From: Manihot esculenta
Taxonomy: Eukaryota > Streptophyta > Magnoliopsida > Malpighiales > Euphorbiaceae
Direction of reading: 5' to 3'
Length of the DNA stretch: 64,000 nt
NCBI RefSeq assembly: GCF_001659605.2
Contig: NC_035161.2
Span: forward strand, 41,621,956 to 41,685,955
The notes beneath the pieces were generated by a model. That model had not been told where the DNA came from. It did not search any database and saw only the letters and a list, made by a program, of their open reading frames with translations. How positions within the stretch are numbered: position 1 is the stretch's first letter; the number at the start of each line of letters is the position of its first letter. Below are positions 31,871-42,803 of the stretch, piece after piece. The translations under genes and the position numbers were made by a program.

Positions 31871-34387
31871 CCCCGTTTCTCAGCTCCGAGAAGTGAAAAC
31901 ACACAGACGATACTCGATACTTACTCCTGGAGGCTTGGAGCTCCAATTCTGGATATATTGCCTTTCCCCGACGTCGTTTTATTCCAAACGGGTTGGGCCC
32001 TGTTTCCTTTCAACTAAATGGCATGCCCGTGTTTCTATTTCTTGCAATGTGTTCATAATTTCCTTATTTCTTTGTTTAGTATAATTTATTTTTTAAAAAA
32101 TAATTTAAATATTTTTTATAAAATTATATAAAAATTTAATTTTTTTAATTAATTTTTTTAAATAAAAATAAAATATTTGATTTCAAATAATAAAATTATT
32201 TAAAAAATTATTTCAATTAAATTTTTATACAATTTTTAATTCTGATTAAAAATATAAGGAGGCACTATGGCAATGCATACTAATGTGCTACACAATAGAA
32301 CGTAGCTTTTTTTTTTAACATCTCATAATAAATGAGTGAGGAACTTGAACATTCTATTTATTTTTAATATTTTAAAAATTTTTAAAAATACTAAATAAAC
32401 TATCCTAATGGGTATTTGGAATTTAGAGAAATTGATGGTCTGGTTGTCATTATTATTTAAATAGCAAAACAAAATTCCAATATTGTTAAAAATTAATGTA
32501 AAACGGTTGTTTTATTATTTTAATATTTTTATGAAAATTAATTTTAAATAATATTTTAATATCATCAGACCAATATATTTGAAAAAAAATCAATTTCAAT
32601 AGTAATGTCAAATAAATAGTTTGTATGAATAATGTATAGTCTCTTTCTAGTTTCTTCTTAAAAAGGGATTCTCTCTTTTCTCTGTTTGTATTTTACTTCT
32701 TTGAGGCTAGGTCTCTGTTTCTGCCATGTTCGTCGGCTCTCCCTGCCCCTTCCGAGTAGGAAGAGCTCCCCTTCCTCAGCCCGGTGTGTGGATTTTATTC
32801 TTCCCATCTCCGGGTTGAGATTGTTTTTCTTTCAATTTTTTGGTTTTTTTGCTTTAACTTCCCTTTGGACTTGATTTTTTGTTTTGTGCTTTTGGGAGAT
32901 AATGGAGTTTCAACTCGCTCTGGGGTCAAAATCCTTTTTTTTTTTTCCAGCGTCAGGTGGTTCGTATAGCTTGGCTCTGAAAGTGCTTAGTCATTGAAGA
33001 TCGCACCTCACCACACTCTTCATGCTTTCTTGAGTGGTTGGCTCTCCAGATCCAGCGAGGGATGTCTTCATAGCTGTGGTTATTATAATCTTATTTTTCT
33101 TTGCGGCGGCGACTTGTCATCGATCCTTGGTTGCATGTCGGAACCCTTCTTTGGCAATGATGGTTAGCTTGAGTTTTGTTGGCTGTCCGCTCCTTTCTGT
33201 TTATGGTCCTTCGGCTACATTTGGCAGAAGATGTGTTCATCACCGGTGATGTTGTTAGTGCTTAGGAGGCTGATTCTAGTCAAAGGAGTGGCTGGACTGA
33301 AAGGGTGAAGCTTTCGGGTTGGATCCGAGTTATTCTTTATTATGGGTCTTTAGAGTTTTTTGTTTCTGGGCTTTTTAAAATTTTTATCTTTATTGGGCCC
33401 TTAAGACTATGTATCTTGAACCTTATGCTTGCAGATTTGGGTCTGCCCTTCTTCAATGAAACATCGAAGTAAGTTGTATGGTTTTGGAAGTTTGGTAATG
33501 ATGAGGGAAACCGAATAAGAAGTTTCTGCTGCAAAATAGGTTCAAGGACGAGGAAATCAGCAAACATGGAAACTGGCAAAAGCGAGGACAAAGTTAAAAC
33601 TAATATAATAGTCATAGTTTTTTCCAGTTTGACCGCTGACGGAGTCAACGTAGTTGCCCCCTGTTTTCCTTTTTGGCGTCTCCTTTATCACGTTACACGA
33701 GTCCGTTCCATTTAAGTAAAAATATATTGCCCTGTCAAATAATCTACCTTAAAATGGATATTTTTAACTTATAAAATAAATAATATATTAATTAATTGAA
33801 ATTATATTATCTTTCACATTTATATTTAAATTAATGAAATTTTATTTAAAAAATTTATCTTATATTTGAATCAAATATATTACTTTATAAGTTTATAATT
33901 ATATATATATATATATTTAAAAAGTTAAAATCTAATATTTTCAACAATAACTTACTAATACTTTATTCATTTTATAATTTTTATATTTTTATGTATTTTT
34001 TAAGTATTAAAATTATTAATTATTTTTCTTTTATACATTATAATAATATATAAATTTACTATTATAAATCTACATTATTTTATTTTATTTTTAATAAATT
34101 TTTTAAATTAATAAAAATTTATTTTTTAAGTAGAATAAAAAGTCAATCAATAAATTATTATCTAAAAATGAAAAATATTTTAAATTTAATAAAAGTAATC
34201 ATATTTTTATGGGATAAAAAAACTAAGAGTTAAAAATATATAAATGTAAAATTTGAATAAATCTAAAATAATAATAGTATTAAAAAATAAAATTTTAAAT
34301 AATAATACTAAAGTGTTTTTTTAATTTAAAATTAATACAATAAAACTTATGATATATTTAAGTTCATATAAAATTTAAATTTTGATT
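31871..34387. other. Intergenic region upstream of cpFtsY, including an unexplained GC-richer island
   Basis: 31871-32070 should be the cpFtsY leader and promoter. 32070-32640 is AT-rich. 32640-33720 is clearly different: GC-balanced, pyrimidine-rich at first, with no stop-free protein frame I recognise on either strand, and ending near TCTTCAATGAAACATCG. Its texture suggests an old retroelement or transduplicated fragment, but I could not assign it. 33720-34387 is AT-rich. Confidence 0.5.
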
Positions 34388-34396
34388 TTTTATTAT
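34388..34396. repeat. Left 9-bp target duplication of foldback element 1
   Basis: TTTTATTAT, repeated exactly at 35349-35357 on the other side of the element. Confidence 0.75.
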
Positions 34397-35348
34397 GAGT
34401 AATTTACAGGATTTAACAAAATTCATAGAGTAATCATTTATTAAATTTTCAGTAATAAATTAAATTTTAAATTTAATTTTCATCTAATAAAATTATCATT
34501 TTATTAATAACAAACATAAATTTCAGTTAGTTAATAATTGATTATAGGTTTTATATTTCTTAATAATCAAAATATCTTTTTAGGTTAATTTTTTTAAAAA
34601 ATTATTTTTATTTATTATTTTAATAATAAAAATTAAAAAAAATATTATTTTAATTTTTAAAAATTGATGAATTTATGAGTTTTATCTTTTTTTTTTTACT
34701 TATCATTATAGTGAATAATTTTAATTTTTAAAGTATAAAATTAATATTTTGTATAAAAATTAATAATGCATAAATTCAATTTTTCTTAAAAATTATTTTT
34801 TATATTATTTAAGTATAAAAATGACAGATTTAAAATTTAAATATTAATTTGTATACTTAATTAATAATTAATTTTTATACTTAGAAGTCCTTTAAATTGA
34901 TTTTTATATGCATACAAATTTTTATATTTAATTAAAATTAAAAATTAATTTTTATACTTATTGAAATCCGCTTAAATTGATTTTTATAAATATAAAAACT
35001 TTTATACTTATAGAATATTAATTTTTATTTTTTAAAAGTTAAAATTATTTATAATGATAATAAATAAAAATCATAAATTCATCAATTTTTAAAAAAAAAT
35101 TAAAATAGTAATCTCTCAGTTTTTTATTATTAAAATAATAAATAAAAATAAACTTCAATTAAAAAAATATTAGCAACTGAAAAAGATATTTTAATTATCA
35201 AAAGCATAAAAACTGTAGTATTAATTAACAGCAATTTTTTAATTAATAAAAAAATATTTTATTGAATGAACATTAAATTTAGAGGTTAATTTATTATTAA
35301 AAATTTAATAATTTTATCAAAACTTAAAGAGGTTTATATAAGTTACCC
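34397..35348. mobile_element. Mutator-like foldback element (non-autonomous), 952 bp
   Basis: The two ends are long imperfect inverted repeats. The left end starts GAGTAATTTACAGGATTT and the right end, read in reverse complement, starts GGGTAACTTATATAAACC. Similarity continues for some 200 or more bases, including AATTAAAATATCTTTTT-like stretches on both arms. A perfect 9-bp direct repeat flanks the element, the signature of Mutator-superfamily insertion. The centre has two ~62-bp direct repeats near 34865-34990 (each with TTAATTTTTATACTTA). No transposase coding is present. Confidence 0.75.
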
Positions 35349-35357
35349 TTTTATTAT

Positions 35358-36800
35358 TAACAAAAAAAACTATATTTTAAATTTTTTGAATTTAATATTG
35401 ACACCAGTATTTCAAATCAAAATTTAGAAGTCTAAGCACAACTTTTAAGTTATTTATAATAATAAGATGATCAGATGGTCGGAAAGAACGAATTAAATAT
35501 GGGTATAAAGTGGAAAAAAAAAAAGAGAAAAATATTAATAAATAATTAATCATAAAGATCAATTAAGCTAAATAATCTAAATGTTGTGGTCACATTCACA
35601 ATTTATATTATAAACTTTTAATTTTGAAGAATTAAATCAAATGATTTGTCATAATTTGATTTATAGATCCAAATTAATTTTGACCAAAATGTAACGAGGT
35701 ATTTTTATTTTTTATTTTTTTATTTATCTACGTATTTTTATAATCCATATTATATCTAATTTTTTTAGTTTATTGAATAAAAGAATATAAATTTTTTATA
35801 AAATTTATAATTATATTTTAATATTTTAATATTAAATAATTACAAAAAAATTATCAAAATATTCAAAAAAATTAATTATCGTATCTTTAACTAAAGTATT
35901 AGCTGAAAAGAAAAGGTGAAATTGATCGGTGATCTTTTTGTAATTTTAACAGTAGAAAATAAAATTTAAATGAATCACAATGAAAATAAAAATAATAAAG
36001 GAGATTAGTTTCGAGAAAAATACTATAAATAATATTTTTTTTTCAAATTAATCGCATTTACTTATTAATTTTTTTTTTATTTTCATTCAATTTATTTAGA
36101 TTTTATTATTTTTCAAAATATATAAAGCTGCCAAAAAAATCAGACCAATTTAATTTTTTTATCTTTACTGATATTTTAGTTAACAATGCCTTCGTTTATT
36201 TTTTGGATAGTTTAATAATTATATTAACCCTTTTTAATATTTGAATATTAGAATATAAATATAAATTTATAAAAAAAATTAATTTAATTTATTTAATAAA
36301 TAAAAAATTAAAATATAAATATAAAATTATAAAAAAAATTGAATCATTTTATTTAAAAATAAAAATATAATTAATTAAAAAATAAAAAAATACATAAAAT
36401 AACATGTAACATTTTTAAATTTTAGTAAAAAATTATTTGAGATTTTTTTAAAATTGTAATAAATTTAAAATTTTAATTTAACTATCTAAAATAAAAATAT
36501 AAATGATCAAAACGTTTGTATTATTTAAATTAATAAACCAATTATAAAATATAGGCTAAGCATATCCACGAATTTACGTTTTTTTAGGGAAAAAAAAAAA
36601 AGTCTGCCGTGACAAAGGATCATTCGTTTTGAAATGGTACTCCAAGAATCACAAAGAATCTTCCTTTAAAAAAATAATAATAATATTAACAACACAAATA
36701 AATTGGTCAACACATTATCTGATTGTCTCTAAACCTCCAAAAGCCAAAAGACTGTTATTGGCCGTAACGCCGTCAACATATAACTTTCCCCTACACGTTC
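35358..36800. other. AT-rich intergenic DNA upstream of the first C2 gene
   Basis: Almost entirely A and T up to about 36600, with simple-sequence texture. I see no gene, RNA or clear element in it. Confidence 0.6.
36705..36710 (-). promoter_or_regulatory. W-box in the promoter of the first C2 gene
   Basis: TTGACC on the minus strand, about 280 bp upstream of the start codon. W-boxes bind WRKY factors, and BAP-type genes are known to be stress- and defence-induced, so the site is plausible. It is short enough to occur by chance. Confidence 0.4.
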
Positions 36801-36895
36801 AGTGAAGCTGAACACGAATCAACCTGAGACGGAAACCTCCACTCTCTTTCTATCTCCCTTCTCCTACTCTTCGTTTTCTGCGCTGATCCTGGCGC

Positions 36896-36902
36896 TATAT
36901 AA
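36896..36902 (+). promoter_or_regulatory. TATA box of the first C2 gene
   Basis: TATATAA placed 82 bp before the ATG at 36984. It predicts a leader of roughly 50-60 nt. An open stretch starting at 36802 begins upstream of this box, so it would not be in the transcript. Confidence 0.6.
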
Positions 36903-36983
36903 TCCAACTCTAATTTCTACCAATTTATCACAAATTACACCTTCAATTTCCCAATCAGTCTTAAATTTTTCCTGCACATCGCC

Positions 36984-37538
36984 ATGGATTCTGCATCTTG
37001 CTCTTTAGAAATCACAGTTTTATCCGCAGAAGACCTACGTCTAGATGGAAAATCCATCAAAAAGGACGCATTCGTTGTCGTAAAATTTGATTCTCTCAGC
37101 TCTAAATCAACCAAGGCTGATCACCAAGGAGGAAGCAATCCTTCTTGGAATCAAAAACTCGAAATGGACATGCCAATGCATTCTCACTTTATTACCCTAG
37201 AAGTTCAATGCAAGATTGGCTCAGTGAACAGAGTTATAGGCACAGCTGGGGTTCCTGTTTCCGATTTCTTGGGAGGCTATACACCATTGAATTATTTGCA
37301 CTTTTTGAGTTACAGATTGAGGGATGTGAGGGGTGAAAAGAATGGAATTGTTAACGTTTCTGTAAAAGTGAAGGGGGTAGCAGATTACCGGAGAAAATAT
37401 TTGCCTGGTTATCAACCGTGTTCCTCCTCGTCATTGTCGTCGCAGCCAACCTGGGGAATTCCAATTCCAAAGGAAGAGAAGAATTGCCATGGAGGTGTAG
37501 TGACTGGAGTTCCTGTATGGTGTGCATCTCGTGCTTAA
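36984..37538 (+). CDS. C2-domain protein, BAP1/BAP2-like (copy 1)
   Basis: Single-exon gene of 184 aa. It is one C2 domain, a calcium/phospholipid-binding beta sandwich, followed by a Ser/Pro-rich tail. Visible: LEITVLSAEDLRLDGKSIKK at the N-terminus, GGSNPSWNQKLEMDMP, ITLEVQCK, the GGYTPLNYLHFLSYRLRD block and GIVNVSVKVKG, ending with VVTGVPVWCASRA. This arrangement matches the Arabidopsis BON1-associated proteins BAP1/BAP2, membrane-associated C2 proteins that restrain cell death. It is a tandem paralogue of the gene at 44053: both are 184 aa, intronless, in the same orientation, with the same C-terminal VTGVPVW / VTGIPVW motif. Start choice: the ATG in CGCCATGG context at the beginning of the C2 homology. 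The assignment to the BAP group is by similarity. Confidence 0.9.
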   Translation: MDSASCSLEITVLSAEDLRLDGKSIKKDAFVVVKFDSLSSKSTKADHQGGSNPSWNQKLEMDMPMHSHFITLEVQCKIGSVNRVIGTAGVPVSDFLGGYTPLNYLHFLSYRLRDVRGEKNGIVNVSVKVKGVADYRRKYLPGYQPCSSSSLSSQPTWGIPIPKEEKNCHGGVVTGVPVWCASRA

Positions 37539-38150
37539 TTAATTATCACTCAGCATTAGAACAACAATTCATTATTTTTGTTAGAGGGCAATTCATTATT
37601 ACAAAATTATTGATTGTAAAAAAAATAATAAAATACTAATTATACTAAATTTAACAGAAAATTTCATTATACTATTAATGCATTATACCAAACATAACCT
37701 TACCAAACAGAACAGAGCTAGCCTCCTACTGGGCACCTGCATGGTCAGATACTTGAAATTTCCACCAGATCTTTATACAACAGCTTTCCTGTAGGGTTGC
37801 ATTCATACAATTTCTCTTTTTCATAATAAATTAAGGAGTCCAGCTTCTTGTCAATTTTATTATGGATCCAAACCTGAAGCAAAATCAATCCTAATTAAAT
37901 ATAGAACTAAATCACACTGTTTTGGTTTATGAACAGAATTGTTGCTACCAAATATGGGGTCTATTATGGAACTAAACCAACTCAAAACTGACTAGTCTAA
38001 ATTGCCGCTTGCAAATCAAAGTCGAATAAAAAATTGATGTGTGACATGATGTATCCTTTGCTTTGAGACGTAAGGGTGGGTTATTTTATCAAATCTATAA
38101 TTTTAATATCTGTTCAGTTTTGTCTTTGAGCTTTTGTGCGTATGTTTTAA
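37539..38150. other. Intergenic region after C2 copy 1, with an orphan exon-like stretch
   Basis: The 3' UTR of the C2 gene probably covers the first ~120 bases (AATAAAA near 37625). 37745-37873 reads as a terminal exon on the minus strand (separate entry). The rest up to the repeat at 38151 shows nothing recognisable. Confidence 0.55.
37745..37873 (-). pseudogene. Orphan terminal-exon-like fragment
   Basis: Minus-strand frame of 42 codons plus TGA, preceded by a good acceptor (TTTTGCTTCAG then GTTTGG). The protein begins VWIHNKIDKKLDSLIYYEKE and is rich in charged residues and Tyr, unlike random AT-rich sequence. No other exons of such a gene are visible upstream on the minus strand before mobile DNA begins. 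It may be a fragment left after insertion, a captured exon, or chance. The parent protein was not recognised. Confidence 0.35.
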
Positions 38151-38458
38151 TGACCGCTGAGCTAATGACACTCGAGCTGTAGTTGAACCCTTACATGAGA
38201 GTTAGACCCAAAACTCATCAAAGTCCACTATGCAAACTGACCCATTAGCGCGCAATCCAGTCCACAATCGGACAGGTCGAATTGATCAGGGTCCGGACTC
38301 ATCAAAGAGAGATCCAACTCATCTAACATGATGGGGAGTAGGGGAGTAGGCCTAGCTATACCGCAACCCTATCAGCACGAGCGCTGGAAGGGAATTAAAT
38401 GGCCACCTGACAATTATGAAAAGCAGGTACCCCGATACGTACAGCTCTGAAGGACAGG
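38151..38458 (-). repeat. Left terminal direct repeat (putative 3' LTR) of the degenerate element
   Basis: Direct repeat of 42489-42803 with many substitutions. Its inner edge overlaps the end of a minus-strand open frame. Confidence 0.6.
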
Positions 38459-39144
38459 TTCCTCGCGTCAATCTCGAGGAAGATCCCGAAAACCTAAAGT
38501 AAAACAGAGTTAGAGAAAGCAAAATTATTAAAAATACTCTTAAGGAACAGTGACTTACCATAAGGAACATCTCCCTTAGGTTGTCTCTGAGGTTGTCTAG
38601 AGAGCGAGTATTAAATGCGGCCTGCTGATTGGTGGAGCGAATGAGGTGACTAATGAGAGAGAGGAAGCGAGGATCCGAGACATCTAGAGTCTCCCTAAAC
38701 ATCCGGATACAGAGCATCTCGGCCACAGAAATTGGCAAAGAGTCTGGAGTCACCTCGGCGGTGTTGAGGAGCTCATTGTCAGGAGCCAAGGATAGCTGCT
38801 CTACGACTTGTTTTCATTTGTCTGCAGAAGAAGGGGGAGTAGTCTCTGAAGGTCCTGTCGTACGTGCCTTCTTGGCAGTCCGGCCCTCAGGGGAGACCTC
38901 AGAAGTCTAGGCCCGCTTGCCAGTAGCCCCACCTATCACGACAACAACAGCAGATTGGCGAGATTGGATCACCAGAGGAGCGACTTCGGTCCCCCCTTAG
39001 AGCCACTCTCGGCGGACTCGTTAATAGTGATGGGCTCCTGGGAGGCTGGGCTGGAGGCTGGCTTGGGCTTCAAAGCCGCCAAAGACTTGGATGAGGCTAG
39101 AGCCTTGCCATAAGTGGAGGCCCTTGAAGCCGCGGACTGAGAGC

Positions 39145-39149
39145 CCTTA
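39145..39149. repeat. Target duplication (left) of solo LTR 1
   Basis: CCTTA, matching 41257-41261. Confidence 0.85.
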
Positions 39150-39774
39150 TGTAACGATCCAAAATTCGGACCGCTACCGGCGCTAGGATCTAGATCGGCT
39201 TAAGGCCGTCGGGACCCGTAGCAAGCCTCCTATACTTGTCAAACCTGATAAATCCCATACATGATCATACATTTTTCATAAAACTTTAAACTTTTTTATT
39301 CACCAAGCTCAACTTGTACATACACTATACATTAAACATACAAACTCCAGACTAGAGCCCTCATCAAATGCTCTAGTTGGGTCATCATTACTATAATCAA
39401 GCTTGGTTTTCATAAAACATCATTAAAACATTTCATTAAAAAGATCATGTACCAAAAGGGATTTACATACACTAGGGCCAAGCACAATTCTATCCTCAAT
39501 ACAATTCTTTACATTACATCACATTATAACATTTTACAATACATGTCCATATCTACCTATTACATAAACACAACTTCAACCTGGAAGACTCCCCGCCGTT
39601 CTAACTTGAACCTGCAAACCTGGGGGTTAAGGGAAAGGGGTGAGCTACTAGAGCCTAGTGAGCAGATTAGTATCATATTAAATTTAAAACATATGCTTTC
39701 ATGAAATGCATCACATTACAAACAAATCACATCAAGGATGGACTTATCACCAATAGCCCTCTACATAATCCAAT

Positions 39775-39880
39775 CATGCCAGGGGCGTAGTGCAGGCCAC
39801 ATCTGGTCTTTCTCTTACACATAACATATCATACATATCCAATCGTGACGGGGGCGCAGTGCAGGCCACATCTGGACTTC
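39775..39880. repeat. ~60-bp tandem pair inside solo LTR 1
   Basis: Two copies, each with AGTGCAGGCCACATCTGG after a GGGGCG(T/C)AGTGC stretch. The second is followed by a short CATAT satellite. Confidence 0.75.
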
Positions 39881-40254
39881 TACATCATATCATATCATAT
39901 CTCATCATATCGAGGACTAATGGGTCATCCAACATCCATCCACATCAACATCATAATATGCAATGCAACATATTCGTGAATTCTATTGCAAACAACCTAG
40001 TAAATAACATGATATTCATGATGCATGAACATGCTCAAAACTGATTTAATTTGATACATAAAGATCCATTCTACTCACCTTAGGCTGACTCTGAAGCAGC
40101 TAGCTCACTGCTGGGGTCCTCGGGTCCGAACCTACACAGGTGGACTCAAAATGAGGGACCAAACATACATCAATATGACTCTAAACATCTCCCCAAAAAC
40201 CCCCTAAAACACCATAAAACAATCATAGAAATCATGCAAAGGAAGGCTGGACAG

Positions 40255-41085
40255 GGCACTTTCGGTGGCCGAAAATCCCTCCAGAGCCGAAACTCAGCCA
40301 CCTTCGGCGGCCGAAAGTCCCTTCCAGAGACGAAACTCATGCACCTTCGGCAGCCGAAACTCCCCTCCAGAGTCGAAAGTCCAACTTTTGGGGGCAGGAT
40401 TCGGCAGCCAAAAGATTGCCTCCACAGGCAGGTTCGGTGGCCGAAAGGGCCTTCGGCTGCCGAACCTGAGTTCTTCCAGAAGTGGCAGACTCAGCCCTTA
40501 TGCACATTTTGCCTCCCAAACCTTCCAAACTCAAACACAACACTCCTAAACACGCATAAACACATTCATAAGAATATAGGGATCTCAAACTATCCTATAC
40601 CCCAACAAACATCAACATGGCAACTCAATAATCATGCATTTCATACTTAACCCATAAAAACCCTAACATTTTAACCACTAGTCTAAACATGCATTTCTAC
40701 CCCATAAACCTTCATAAAACTTGTTCAAATCATCGAAGGAGGCGAGGATCGACGCTTATATGCTCTAAAACTTGACCCAACTTGGAGATTTGGGGAAAAT
40801 GGGTTCCGGAGGTCTCTAAGCTTCTAAACTTCGATCTTTGCTCTAAAACTTCAAAATCAAGTTAAAACTTGTTAAAAACTTGTAGGATTTGAAGTAAAAC
40901 CTCAAAACCAGCCATGGAAGGGCATGAACTCACCTTTGCCCAAAAATCGAGGAGAAAGCTTGCCCATTTTCGGACATGGGGCCTTTTATAGGTGGCTGGC
41001 CAGACCACATTCGGAAGCCAAAGGTGACTCCAAAACTCCACCAAGTTCGGCGGCCGAACATGAGGTTCGGCGGCCGAACCTGGAT
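40255..41085. repeat. Clusters of the TTCGGCGGCCGAA-type palindrome in solo LTR 1
   Basis: About nine copies of a 13-bp near-palindrome: six at 40259-40462 and three at 41009-41085. Variants have GGTGG, GGCAG or GGAAG centres. At 41045-41085 two identical copies (TTCGGCGGCCGAA) lie ~20 bp apart. Confidence 0.8.
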
Positions 41086-42488
41086 TTTCCTCCATGGTGT
41101 TTTTCTTTCAAAACTCAATTTCTTTCATACTTAAAACCTTGAAAACATGTAAAAACATTTTAGAAAAATATATTCTTACCATTCTAGAGAGTTCCGACAT
41201 CCGAGATTCCGCCGGACGGTAGGAATTCCGATGCCGAAGTCTAGCCGGGTATTACACCTTAGCTACAAGCACCAACGCCCAAGAAGAAGCAGGAGCGGCA
41301 GCCTGACTTGCCACAGCCGGAATGACCGCATGGAAAACTTCGCGGGTCACATCTGCAACTGTCTTACCAACCTTGAAGCCCTCCAAAGTGGCCTTCATAC
41401 TCTCCGTGGACATAGTGAAATTCTTCAGCAGCCTGATCTTGTCCATTAGTACGATGGAGGCTGAAAAGATGAAAACAACACGAGTTAAAGCCAAGAACAA
41501 TAAAAAGAAAATACAAAAAAAATAGAGATAAAAAAGAAAAAGATAAGAAAATAATTATTAACGAGTACCAGCATCACGGCAGTCCCGAAGGTTAGACACG
41601 AACATGCACTTCTCTACATCATACTTTCTTTGAATAGAGGTCAGTCGAAGAATGCAGATTTAGTCCACCAGGGGCAGCCGAGGAAGGTCGTTACAGCCCT
41701 GGAGGACCTCCTCCGGGAGAGATCAACATCCTAATCGATCCCTAAGCCCTCCTTCAACTCTACTATCATGAAGGCCTCAGCCCAGCCTTTTATTGAATCT
41801 CTGTACCCCGCGAAGATAGATAACTCTCCCCAAGGAACAAAGTAATAAAACCCATAATTGGCCCAGACTAAACGGAAGAAGGTGGAAAACAGAGTGACAG
41901 AAGGGGCAAAACCCCAACACAAACTGATTGACTCACAAGAACACAAGAAGAGAATGGAATTCGGGAATAACATGCGAGGGGTCATCCCGAAATGATGGAA
42001 GACCTCGATAAAGAAGGGGTGAAAGGAAAGGTTAACCCGAAGTCACGTTGCTTAACATAGAAAATCAAGTTACGATCATGTTGGGGTCTATCAAACCCAC
42101 TGACGGAGGAACAGGGAGGACAATCCTCTCACTGCGAAGAGGAGCCCTAATTCTATAAATGGAGGTGTCTATGTATTCATCGAAGAAAAAATTGAAAAGA
42201 GTGTAAGGAGTAACCGTGGACATTAGACCCACAACATCGGGGATTCTAACGGTGGCCATAAAGAGAATGGAAATGTACCTTAGGAAAAAATTTACAGAGA
42301 GGAGGAAAGACGGATTAAGGGATGCAGAGCAAGAGAAAGAGTTTAGAGCAAAACTGAATACGAATTTGAAATGGGTAAAGGGGGAGAAAAAACCGTTTTG
42401 ATAGGAGCCTCCCTAATGTCGCGCGGTCATAATTAAGGTTTCAAGATTTACCCTCTCATTAATTATGGAATAACTAATGCGCACTTGA

Positions 42489-42803
42489 TGACCGCTGGGC
42501 TAATGACACTCGGGCAGTAACCAAGCCCTTGCAGGAGAGCCAGACCCAAAACCCATCAATGCCCACTACGCAAGCTGGCCCATTAGCGCACAACTCAGTC
42601 CACAATCGGACAAACCGGGTTGACCGGGACTTGGACTCATAAAAAAGGGATACAGCTCATCTGACGTGATGGGGAGTAAGGGAGCAGGCACAACTATGTT
42701 ACGACCCTATTAGTATGAGTGCTGAAAGGGAATTAAATGGCTGCCTGACGATGATGAAAAGGCAGGTACGCCCGTACATACAGTTCTGTATGATAGCGAC
42801 AGG
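42489..42803 (-). repeat. Right terminal direct repeat (putative 5' LTR) of the degenerate element
   Basis: Direct repeat of 38151-38458; see the parent element. Similarity stops at about 42803. Confidence 0.6.

Larger units (their letters stand above)
39150..41256. mobile_element. Solo LTR, family 1 (2107 bp), nested in the gag-like gene
   Basis: Starts TGTAACGATCC and ends GGGTATTACA, so TGTAA...TTACA terminal pairing. A perfect 5-bp target duplication CCTTA flanks it (39145-39149 and 41257-41261). No internal coding region or second LTR is present, so it is what remains after LTR-LTR recombination. It shares its ends with the insertion at 51569-54809: the block AGATCGGCTTAAGGCCG near the start, and CCGGACGGTAGGAA...TAGCCGGGTATTACA at the end. 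Inside are a ~60-bp tandem pair (39775-39880) and clusters of the near-palindrome TTCGGCGGCCGAA. Confidence 0.88.
38352..42259 (-). pseudogene. gag-like 'putative gypsy type transposon' gene, fragmented
   Basis: Minus-strand pieces in order: 42065-42259 (starts MATVRIPDVVG, with the patch PLRSERIVLPVPP); 41731-41985 (MTPRMLFPNSI, then FAPSVTLFSTFFRLVW and GFYYFVPWGE); 41257-41500 (an Ala/Val-rich helical part); and, beyond the solo LTR, 38352-39149 (helical, Leu/Arg-rich, with SLDNLRDNLREMFLM). The block PNS...GFAPSVTLFSTFF...YYF fits the plant family annotated as putative gypsy-type transposon (Transposase_28), from memory. Splice-like donors (GTAAGT after MFLM) suggest the original had introns. 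It is broken by stops and by the solo LTR, so not functional here. Confidence 0.6.
38151..42803 (-). mobile_element. Degenerate LTR-type element with a gag-like gene, interrupted by a solo LTR
   Basis: Two similar direct repeats lie at its ends: 38151-38458 and 42489-42803, both starting TGACCGCTG and sharing blocks such as AGTCCACAATCGGACA and GATGGGGAGTA. The right copy would be the 5' LTR because the coding remnants run on the minus strand. Between them are intron-containing remnants of a gag-like gene and, inside that, a 2.1 kb solo LTR (39150-41256). No protease, RT or integrase was seen. The copies have diverged clearly and no target duplication was found, so the exact ends are uncertain. 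Confidence 0.6.

Noticed and set aside
36802..37008. Upstream open frame of C2 copy 1
   Set aside because: Its ATG is upstream of the TATA box at 36896, so it is probably not transcribed.
39775..41085. CRISPR-like spaced repeats
   Set aside because: Repeats are irregular in spacing and sequence, lie inside an LTR with a target duplication, and the genome is a plant's.
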